From Entomortierella parvispora (taxonomy: Eukaryota > Mortierellomycota > Mortierellomycetes > Mortierellales > Mortierellaceae), in the NCBI GenBank assembly GCA_963573315.1, contig OY752153.1, positions 62,001 to 126,000 of the forward strand: a stretch of DNA of 64,000 nucleotides, given 5' to 3'. The notes beneath the pieces were generated by a model, which was not told where the DNA came from, made no database searches, and was given only the letters and a program-made list of their open reading frames with translations. Positions 21,248-29,746 of this stretch are shown here, piece by piece. Position 1 is the first letter of the stretch; every line of letters starts with the position of its first letter. The position numbers and the translations under genes are program-made.

Positions 21248-22845
21248 CTAGTCAAAAAAGCTGAACTCTGGTGGGATAGGCAGCGCCACGGGAATGTGTA
21301 CTGCGGAAGAGGATGTCGCCATCATGGCTGAAGTGAGCGAAGCCATGCCTGCACCCCTCAACGACAAGTAGGCCGATGGTATATTCGCGGAAGCGTTTGA
21401 CAACTGTGACAAAGAGATTGATCCAGGGGGAGTGACAGGTCTGCCTGGAGCAACCGGCGCAGGTGCTCCTCTATTAGCGACAGCACTACGTCCGTTCGAA
21501 AGTCTGGCTGCTCGTTCTCGCTCCAGTGCAGTCTGATGGTTGATATGGGGAGGAGCGCGAACAGCTCTACAAGCGCTGCAGATCTTGACACACTTCCAAC
21601 ACCGATCTTGGGGTGCAAGGCAGATCCTGCACTTCTCCAGTTTCCAAACAATATTGCTGCAGCCTTGTGATGGCATAGTTGTGACTCCAGCTGTAGATCC
21701 TGTGTTTGTCGTAGCTGGTAGCGCGGTTGATGGTGGAGCAGCCTGTGTGGTTGCCAAAGGGATCGAGGTTGCCCAATGCAGTCCGTGATGAACGGTGACA
21801 TCCTGGGCCGCTGATGTATCCTCAACTGGCGCTCCTTCTGGGGGACCGGGACAGGGTTTAATATCCAATGCGACTCCAGGGCCATGGTTCTCTTGACCAA
21901 CCACAGATATTGCATCCAAAATCGCCTTGAAGCCTACAGCATCCTCGTCGGTCATGTACGGATGAAATACATCCCATCGGCGAAGCTTCAGGCTATGATC
22001 GCTAATATCGCCATTCCGAAGCATGTCCTTGAGAGTATGGGTGTCTGTGTTGAGACTCGTTTGCCCCCTCCTGTACCGCGATGACAGAACTTCCAGGTGT
22101 GGGAATTTGATAAGCATGACAAGAGGCGATGGAAATTGAGGAGAGTCGGTCGAGTCCATGTGGATCTATTTCAGCAAAATGACAAAATAAAAAGAAAGCA
22201 GTTAGGAAACTGTCAACAGTAATTATTCTTCGTTTTTGGTCATGTTCTACTCAATAACTCCATCATCCACCAACAAAACCATACCTCTCGAACAAAGTCA
22301 ACAAGTCGGTTGTCTTTACGGAATCGTCGCAGCACTGCGTAGATCTCAGAGATCAGGCTCCTACTCCCACCCCGTTCGCGATCCCGTTCATTCTCGGCAT
22401 GCTTTAAACGATGCGAAGGCTTTGTGGTCTCTGAAGTCGTAGTCTCCGTACCGTTGTCAGAACGCTGCCTTGTCACAAAAGTCGAGGGAGCACCAGTAGC
22501 AGTGGATGCAACAGGATCGGGCGACACATTGGACGCTGTCGACGAGTTTTGCTGGAGGGTGATCAGCTCGGACAACGGAATGAAGCGCACTCTTCGCCAG
22601 ATTTCCGGCAGGTTGAGCAGCATGTATCGGTGATAGCGACAGGTATCCAGAAATTCAAAGATAGACAGGATATCGAGATAGCTAAAGATCTCGAGGATCA
22701 ACTCCGAGGGCAAGACAGAGAAAATTGAGCTCTGTTCGATCGGTGGAAGATCCGGAGTTGCCTGGATTTGGAGGTCTGAGAGACCTTCGACAACGGCTCC
22801 CGCATCTGACGTTGCCAATGCAGCCAATGGAGTGTCCTGAGCCAT
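21248..22845 (-). CDS. F-box protein with C-terminal cysteine cluster
   Basis: Two exons, 22285..22845 and 21248..22165, join in phase 0 (REV boundary; donor GTATGG) and give 492 residues. The F-box (FSVLPSELILEIFSYLDILSIFEFLDTCRYHRYML) is at about residues 42-77. A later segment reads CRICLAPQDRCWKC followed by VKICSACRAVR, that is three CxxC pairs spaced 6 and 3 residues apart (C-x2-C-x6-C-x2-C-x3-C-x2-C), which looks like a small metal-binding knuckle. The rest is Pro/Ala/Thr-rich. An SCF adaptor role is inferred from the F-box; the Cys cluster may read a substrate. No LRR is seen. Confidence 0.85.
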
Positions 22846-23674
22846 TTCAATATATGCGATTTCTGGTTTCCTGTCCAATGTCCTGTCCTTGCACTGTTGT
22901 TTACTGGCAAAGGCGGAGTAATGGGTCGAAAATGAATGGGATAAATGGATGAATGAAAGAAGAGTGGAGTGTGAAAGAATGAAGAAAATAAAGGAGGGAC
23001 AAAGGACCAACCAATCATTTTTCAATTTTGGAGGGCCGCAGCTACTGCTGAATAATGCATGGTTCTACGCAGAAGGAGAATTTTACATTTCCAAGGGGTG
23101 GGCCAGAAATGGTGACAACGACATCCAAGGGAACGCGTGTCTCCTTGCCTACTCTGACGACCACAGCTTGAAGGATTGGCTTATGTGGTTAAGGAACTCT
23201 TCATCCAAGAGGTGGGGCAGCGCAATGTCTGAGAGAATTTCCTCCTGCCCCTCGATCAGCTCCTGCCTGACCAAAGTCGTGTCCCCCTTCACCTAGATCC
23301 CTCCTAGCCAGTTTGAGGACCACTTCCAGTGTCTTGTGCAACGATCCGTGAGAGCGGATACCTTCAAGATGTTAATCACAGCTGCAACTGTCACGGGGTG
23401 AGTTGGCAATTGAGACTTTCGACATGCTATCGCGCCACCAGTAACTGAGAGAGGACAACACACGCAGCATAGAAATTGATTTATTAAAAATAGAGGGTGT
23501 GCAGGCAAGTGGAGTGGACAAGAGAGGGCAAGAGGAATGGACAATCGGAAAACGATGCCCATTGTCCATGGCAAAGTGATTACCAAGAGGTTCCATGATC
23601 TTACTTGCATTCCAAATCTTGTTTGGGTCAAACCGCTTTATTGTTCATTTTGTTCTCACGCCCACTCTCTCTTT
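22846..23674. other. Intergenic, no gene seen
   Basis: Promoter side of the F-box gene at left and 3' flank of an epimerase-like gene at right. Frames up to about 115 codons lack domains or coherent composition. Confidence 0.5.
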
Positions 23675-24745
23675 TTAGTTTTCCTTCTTCTCTCCTTGCA
23701 GTTTGAGCTGTCGCTGAATCTCCTCATGGATGTGTCCATTAAAGTCGTCGTACTTGGGCTCCCACCCAAGAATCTCGCGCGCCTTGACCGCTCGCGACCG
23801 TGAGTTGCCACCAAGGGCGATTCTTGCATAGGGTGGCCAGTACGCGCTCTCCTCTTCCTCAGTCACCGACTTCACAGCCTCCGAATCATTGATGCCAATG
23901 TCTGCAAACACCTTGGCAATCTCCTGGGCCACCGACCCAAAGGTATAGTCGTCTCCAGACTGAACAAAGTAGTACGCATTCTCGTTCTTGGGCAATGGCA
24001 CTCGGTCTGGATTGATCACAAAGTGGTCCTCGGGTTCCTGCAACGCGCGTTCGAGAAGCAGGTAATAAAGGCGGGCCAAGTCAATGACGTGCACCTTAGA
24101 CCAGACGTTCTTGCCTTCACCAATCTGGAACGCCTGTTGGTGCTTGAGAGCGGTCGAGACCATAAGTGGGATCTGCATGGAGTTGTGGTTTCCAGCGCCG
24201 GTACCGAGTCCCCAGATGGTGGGTGGCGCGACAATATAGGTGTCCACAAGGCCCTTGAGGCCTGGGTCCAGCAGCTCCAAATCAATGTCACGATGGTACT
24301 GCGTAGGTGGAATAGCTGCCAGCTGAGCGACATCATTGTCATAGTAGATATCGGATGAAGCAAACTTTCCACCGGCCCCGTCAAGAAGAATACCGGTACC
24401 GCTGGTGTGGATGAAGATGGGTCGTCGTCGGCCATTCTCTGCTCTGGGTCTGTGAGAAAGACCTTTGAGAATGGCTTTGATAGATGGAAGATGGTCTGCA
24501 TCTGCGAAGGATAGGACCACATCGGCATTGGCTGCCTCCGCTTCCAAAAGAGCGAGACTGTCGAGATCCCCAATGACGGGCACGATGCCCAAAGGACGGA
24601 TATCCTTCTCAGCCTTTTCCTTGGAGCGGACAAGAGCCCGGAAGGAGAATCGACTGGCAGTTGTCTCCTTGTTGAGGAGGAAATCAATGGCAGTAGACCC
24701 GATGTAGCCAGTAACACCTGTGATGAAGACCTTGATGGGAGCCAT
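23675..24745 (-). CDS. NAD(P)-binding NmrA/epimerase-like protein, copy A
   Basis: A single exon encodes 356 residues. The N-terminus is a Rossmann fold with the GVTGYIGS dinucleotide loop (residues 10-17), then ALVRSKEKAEK and PVIGDLDSLALLEAEAANADVVL. The middle IFIHTSGTG and the IVAPPTIWG stretch are typical of fungal atypical extended SDRs annotated as NAD-dependent epimerase or NmrA-like. No standard YxxxK catalytic pair is obvious, so it may be a redox sensor or a reductase rather than a sugar epimerase. It is a tandem paralogue of the next gene, with near-identical first 105 residues. Confidence 0.88.
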   Translation of the reverse strand: MAPIKVFITGVTGYIGSTAIDFLLNKETTASRFSFRALVRSKEKAEKDIRPLGIVPVIGDLDSLALLEAEAANADVVLSFADADHLPSIKAILKGLSHRPRAENGRRRPIFIHTSGTGILLDGAGGKFASSDIYYDNDVAQLAAIPPTQYHRDIDLELLDPGLKGLVDTYIVAPPTIWGLGTGAGNHNSMQIPLMVSTALKHQQAFQIGEGKNVWSKVHVIDLARLYYLLLERALQEPEDHFVINPDRVPLPKNENAYYFVQSGDDYTFGSVAQEIAKVFADIGINDSEAVKSVTEEEESAYWPPYARIALGGNSRSRAVKAREILGWEPKYDDFNGHIHEEIQRQLKLQGEKKEN

Positions 24746-25412
24746 TGTGTGTTTGTGTGCGTAGTGGAAGTTCTGAAGTTTGGTTTCGGTGAAGTTGTGG
24801 GTTCAAGGAAAGAGAAAGAAAAAACAGCGCGGGTTGAGATACCCTTTAATATGGACCGCAGATCCCCTCTTCTGGAAAACGCAATGTGATTTCGAAAATG
24901 AAAAGCTCCCTGTTGCGCGACTCCCAGACATGGATCGCGCAATCCTTCGCGTCTCCACCTCTTAGACACCTTTGTTTATGTCTTTCTGCTGAATAATCAT
25001 ATGTGAACTGGATACTAACGCTCATACCTGTTTTTTTTTTCTTGTTTCCTAGGGTGAGCAGTCCTTCAGAACTCGAGAGTTTGCGCGCGCTATCCCTGTC
25101 TATCAACCAAGGACAGCGTCTAGACCATCAACATGCCAAAGGTGTAGCTGAAGTTTTTGCAGATGGTGATTGCGCATGGTTATTGCGCATGGTTATTATC
25201 TATTGTTGTTGGTGGCTATAGCTTTGAAAAGACAAAGCAGCAAGTGAGCTGCAAGGAAGACGCTCATGGAGGACTGTGTGAGAGATGAGGCGGTGATCCT
25301 TCCTTTGAATCAGGCATGGGGCTTAGAAGCGACTCGAGCATACCAATGTCGACATTGCTTTTATTTCAGCCTGACTACTTTGTTGTTCTTTTTGCTTTCA
25401 CGCCCGCCCCTA
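24746..25412. other. Intergenic with duplicated promoter and gene relic
   Basis: Next to copy A this region resembles the promoter of copy B; compare 24931-25000 with 26616-26690, which share GATCGCGCAAT, CTTCGCGTCTCCACC and TCTTTCTGCTGA. Further right lies the decayed second copy of the DUF3712-like gene, listed separately. Confidence 0.7.
25025..25365 (-). pseudogene. Relic of a second DUF3712-like gene
   Basis: Two pieces match the intact gene at 26869-28104. At 25025-25145 the sequence parallels that gene's 3' flank at about 26710-26835 (shared CATCAACATG followed by CAAAG). At about 25262-25358 the minus strand parallels the start of its exon 2: AATGTCGACATTG, CTCGAGTC, CTCACACA and CCATGAGC all occur in the same order as at 27540-27633. 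About 700 bp of coding body are missing, replaced by about 115 bp containing a short direct repeat (TGCGCATGGTTAT twice, 25169-25195). The frame is not open in the protein sense and no function is expected. Confidence 0.75.
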
Positions 25413-26486
25413 TCATTTCAGTTTTGGTTCTGCTCCCTGCAGCTTGCGCTGTCGCTGAATCTCCTCAAAGATGTATCCATTAAAGTCCTCGTACTTGGGC
25501 TCCCATCCTAGAATCTCGCGCGCCTTGACTGCTCGCGACCGCGAATTGCCACCAACAAGGCCTCTAGCGCCTTTCTGCCAGTAAGCACCCTCCTCATCCT
25601 CATCCACAGAGTTGACAGTTCCAGAGTCATTGATGCCGATGTGTGCAAACACCTTGGCAATCTCCTGAGCCACTGATCCATAGGTAAAATCATCTCCTGA
25701 CTGAACAAAATAGTACGCGTCGTCGTTCTTGGGTAGCGGCGTTAGGCCAGAACTGGTCACGGAGTCATCCTCAGGCTCCTGCAGTGCACGTTCGAGAAGC
25801 AGGATATAAAAATGGGCCAAGTCAATGACATGCACCTTGGACCAGATGTTCCTGCCTTCACCAATCTGGAATGCCTGTTGGTGTCTGAGGGCCGTCGCCA
25901 CCATGACTGGGATTTGAATTGAATTATGGTTTCCAGGACCGGTACCAAACCCCCAGATGGTAGGGGGGGCAACAATATAAGTGTCTACGATACCCTTGAG
26001 TTTCGGATTGAGTAGCTCTAAATCAACGTTGCGATGAAGCTGGGTCGGTGGGAGGGCTGCCATCTGAGCAGTGTCACTGTCATAGAAGATTTCGGATGAA
26101 GCAAAGCTTCCGCCGGCCCCGTCCAGAAGAACACCGGTACCACTGGTGTGGATGAAGATTGGTCGTTGTCGGCCATTCTCTGCTCTGGGTCTGTGAGAAA
26201 GACCTTTGAGAATGGCTTTGATAGATGGAAGATGGTCTGCGTCTGCGAAGGATAGGACCACATCGGCATTGGCTGCCTCCGCTTCCAAAAGAGCGAGACT
26301 GTCGAGATCCCCAATGACGGGCACGATGCCCAAAGGACGGATATCCTTCTCAGCCTTTTCCTTGGAACGGACAAGAGCCCGGAAGGAGAATCGACTGGCA
26401 GTTGTCTCCTTGTTGAGGAGGAGATCAATGGTGGTAGAGCCGATATAGCCGGTAACACCTGTGATGAAGACCTTGATGGGCGCCAT
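25413..26486 (-). CDS. NAD(P)-binding NmrA/epimerase-like protein, copy B
   Basis: A single exon encodes 357 residues with the same architecture as copy A: GVTGYIGS at residues 10-17, IFIHTSGTG, IVAPPTIWG, FVQSGDDFTYGSVAQEIAKVF and the C-terminal SRAVKAREILGWEPKY. Copies A and B differ at only two of the first 105 residues, but at about one position in four after residue 118. The charged segment around DEDEEGAYWQKGARG is poorly conserved between them. Both copies read on the minus strand with matching promoter blocks, so they probably descend from a tandem duplication that also included the downstream DUF3712-like gene. Confidence 0.88.
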   Translation of the reverse strand: MAPIKVFITGVTGYIGSTTIDLLLNKETTASRFSFRALVRSKEKAEKDIRPLGIVPVIGDLDSLALLEAEAANADVVLSFADADHLPSIKAILKGLSHRPRAENGRQRPIFIHTSGTGVLLDGAGGSFASSEIFYDSDTAQMAALPPTQLHRNVDLELLNPKLKGIVDTYIVAPPTIWGFGTGPGNHNSIQIPVMVATALRHQQAFQIGEGRNIWSKVHVIDLAHFYILLLERALQEPEDDSVTSSGLTPLPKNDDAYYFVQSGDDFTYGSVAQEIAKVFAHIGINDSGTVNSVDEDEEGAYWQKGARGLVGGNSRSRAVKAREILGWEPKYEDFNGYIFEEIQRQRKLQGAEPKLK

Positions 26487-26868
26487 TGTGTGTGTGTATG
26501 GTAGAAGTTTGGTTTGGTGCAGGAGTGGATGCTGAAAGAGAGAAAGAAAGGACCGTGAGAATCGAGATTTCTTTTTATGTGGGAGTTTGGGTTAATAATC
26601 AACTCAAACCCCCGTGGATCGCGCAATCTCTTCGCGTCTCCACCATTTTGGCGCCCTCTATCCTATCTTTCTATCTTTCTGCTGATTAATCGTATCTGGA
26701 TACCCCCATCCATGTTTGTTTTCTCTTGTTTTTCCCCAGGTAAGCGGCCCTTCAGTACTAGAGTGCTCACGCCAGCTGCGTTTGTTTTGCAGGAGCCAGA
26801 GGCGGCGTTTCAACCATCAACATGTCAAAGAGGTGGTGTTTATTATACTGCTGCTAAACACGTACCCT
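26487..26868. other. Intergenic: copy B promoter and 3' flank of DUF3712-like gene
   Basis: The left part matches the copy A promoter region. The right part (about 26710-26868) is the 3' flank of the DUF3712-like gene and has a partial duplicate at 25025-25145. No gene is seen. Confidence 0.6.
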
Positions 26869-28104
26869 TCATTCGCGCTCCACCCGTCGAGGCGCAGGCG
26901 TCTTTGGACAAAGGAAGCTCGGGATGACACAATTGGTCGAGAGTGTCATCAAGCCAGTTGCCAGGGCCTCATTCTCTGATGTTCCTTGAAACCCCTTGAG
27001 CGCCACAGACTGAGGCGTTTCTGCGATCTCCCTCAAGAATTGACGAGTCGAGTCCAAGGACGTATCAAAGACAATCGTCCCTTGTCTCGCATCATTCATC
27101 CCTTGTAAGAGAGTAAAGTTTTCCAATGTGACAATTCCAAGATGGCATGCTCCCTCTGCTGTCGACACTGCAAGTCGGATCTTGCCCAGTGTCAAGGACA
27201 ATTGGCTCGGATTCACGATATCGAACTGGGCCTCGACCAATAAATCATATTCAGCATTCGACATATTGCGGTCCTCTTCCGTTTCATTTTGTTGGTCAGA
27301 TGGGTTTCGGAAATGAACTTCCTGTATGGATGTGCAATTGATGTTGGGTATGTTATCGAGACCCCGCAGGGTCAGGTCGGATAAGAAATCGACGCCTTTG
27401 AGAGTGTGGACGCCAATGATCTTGCCAAGGTCAAAGATGATATCGGCAGAGCCCTTGATTGAAAACGTGTGCGATGGCTTTGTGGCCAATGCTTTAATGA
27501 AGTCACAAAAGTGAGAATGAGCCGAAGGGAGGGTGCTCATGGTAGATTGTGTGAGGGACGAGGTGACAATCCCTCCTTTCACTGAGGCGGGCGCGAAGGG
27601 GGACTCGAGCTTGGCAATGTCGACATTGTTATCCTTGTTTTAAGGAAGGTTTAAAGGCGGGTGAGCGTTGGAGGACTGATGTGGTTCTTGTTGATTTTGG
27701 TGGCACCAGGAAAGCTGGAGCACGGACAGTGAAGATGGAAGGGCTTTTTTTGTTTCTTACCCGAACGGTAACCTGTGGTGTGGTTTGGAAGCGGTGTGAG
27801 AGAGGAGGGGGCAGACCAAGATGGAAAATTGGCGGTTAGAGAGATGGTCAAAAAGCGGTGCAGTTTGCAACCTGAGAGCAGAAGGGGGGACGGAGGGTGC
27901 GCGAGGAAATCAACTCACGCGCAGCTGAACTTGTTGAATGGGCCAGGAGAACCCAGGGATGGTGGTGAGACGAGCAATCATGTGGTCGGAGGAGAGGGTC
28001 GAGAGCCAGTGGTTGGGCCCTGTGAAGTCGATGGCCATGTCCTCAAGCTCAATGTTCTTGACCACGCTCAAGTCAAACCTTTTCTTGACCTTGTCAAGGA
28101 CCAT
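26869..28104 (-). CDS. DUF3712-like protein
   Basis: Exons 27919..28104 and 26869..27633 join in phase 0 and give 316 residues from the ATG at 28104. The sequence has the alternating beta-sandwich look of fungal DUF3712 proteins: IELEDMAIDFTG near the start, SWPIQQVQLR, LESPFAPASVKGGIVTSSLTQ, HTFSIKGSADI and LGKIRLAV. Such proteins are normally type II membrane proteins with an N-terminal anchor, resembling LEA/AsmA-like lipid-handling folds. No anchor is present in the part called here. A hydrophobic stretch (about 28225-28262, minus strand: PLFFLPLVLLLG) and a coding-like frame up to 28454 suggest missing 5' exons, but no splice solution kept the frame. Function unknown. Confidence 0.65.
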
Positions 28105-28997
28105 TTTGTGTTCTGTGTGAGAAAGGATTAAAAAAGTGCACAGAAGAATGTACAATTCTGGGTAAAGAGGAGGGGTAAGGAGTGGAGGAAGAGGATCAAA
28201 ATCCATGAAGAGGCCGTGACACGATAGCATTCGCTCACCCCAGCAGAAGCACGAGTGGCAGAAAGAACAGCGGACGGCATCGAAATTGGATCCGCACTCG
28301 ATGCTGCGTGTTCCTGCATGCACTGACCTGCAACGGTTTCTCCTGCTGTTTTTGTTGTTTGTTCAGCGCTTGCACGCACCATCCCTGTGGGTGAATCAAA
28401 TGCCGCCGCTGCTGTTGGCCAAGTACAGGACAAGGATACGAAGGACGCGTTCATCTTGTGAATTGAACAAAGAGTTCATCTCCTTTCATTTCTTTGGAGT
28501 GATTGGGGGCAACGAGAGCCCTTCAGAGCTCGATCTTTGGACAAAGTCGACGCCACGCCGGCCATCCATTGGCGGGTCGCAGTTCAAGAGCAGGGTGACG
28601 CTGAAACAGCGGATGGTAAAGTAAAACCACAAAAATGGCGCTTTTGGTCCATCGGGGAAACGGCGCTTGCGTGAATAAAGATTGGGGACAGGCACCAGGA
28701 TTGGATGGGATGGGAAAAAGAGGAAGGAGGCTATGACGATCATTATTGCCAGGTTCATATATTCGGCTGACAGGGTACCCACCCGCATAGATTGGAACAG
28801 CCATCCAGCAGCCAACGAGGCGTAAAATAAATAATCAAGGTGGCGGCAGGAACAGCCACAGCGCGAGCTGGGACACAGGGACACCACACCACACCACACA
28901 CGCACCACAGACAACGCAACAAAGGCAGCACAGGCACAAAAGAAAAAAAAAGGCACTGCAGTCCATGCAGAAAAAGGCACTGGAGCTTATTGCTGCA

Positions 28998-29110
28998 CAC
29001 ACTCACTGCACACACTCACCCTCACTCACTGCACACACTCACACTTCACTCATTGCACACACATCGCACCCACTGCACACACATCACAACCACTGCACAC
29101 ATCACACAAC
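28998..29110. repeat. Imperfect CACTGCACACACTCAC repeats
   Basis: The words CACTGCACACA and ACTCAC recur about six times with small changes over about 110 bp. Confidence 0.75.
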
Positions 29111-29559
29111 CCCCACCCTGCACACAACACGCCCATCACACGGCGTGGATGACCTCTTCTCCCCTTGCCTTCTTCCCCCTCTCTTTCCTGCTCCTTCCTG
29201 CTCCTTCCTCCCCGCCAAAAAAGACCTCCACCCATTCCCCGCCCACCATCCCAATCCCATCCTCCTCCATCCCTCCCTTTTGTTTTTCCTGCCTCTATTT
29301 TATTTATTTTTTTTCTCTTTCTCTCTCTCTTTCTCTCTCCCTCTCTCTCCCTCTCTCTCCATCTTCCCATCCTCCCTTCCGACTCTTTTGCTCTCTCTCC
29401 CCGCTCTCCCCGCTCTCCTAATCTAATCTCCTTCCCTTCTCCTTGTCAATCACATCCATCGCAAGGTAAAATCCTTCCTCCCTTCCAGCCATCCTCATCA
29501 TCGCCCCTCCTCGTTCCTTGCTGTCGTGTCCTGTCCTACCCATGGTGGCAAAAAGCACA

Positions 29560-29600
29560 CATCCAAACATCCAAACATCCAAACATCCAAACATCCAAAC
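29560..29600. repeat. Tandem 8-mer ACATCCAA x5
   Basis: Five uninterrupted copies of ACATCCAA, about 150 bp upstream of the start codon of the Sel1-repeat gene. Confidence 0.9.
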
Positions 29601-29746
29601 CTCAAATCAATTCAAGATCCTTCCCTTCCTGCAAATCTCTTTCCTCCCATCACTCCCATCCATCCATCCTCGACTGTCCTTGTCCATCTAACCCTCCATC
29701 GTGTCATCCTATATTTCTATAGCACACACACACATAGCCCGCAGAC

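Larger units (their letters stand above)
28105..29746. other. Intergenic 1.6 kb, low complexity, possible 5' exons at left
   Basis: 28225-28455 may hold upstream exons of the DUF3712-like gene. 28860-29110 is rich in CACACCACA and CACTGCACACACTCAC units. 29160-29420 is pyrimidine-rich with (CT)n at about 29310-29357. 29560-29600 carries an 8-bp tandem repeat. The long frames over this region encode only His/Thr or Ser/Pro/Leu repeats and are not counted as genes. Confidence 0.5.

Noticed and set aside
28840-29426. Long plus-strand frames rich in His/Thr/Ser/Pro
   Set aside because: They come from CACAC and CT repeats, not from coding sequence.
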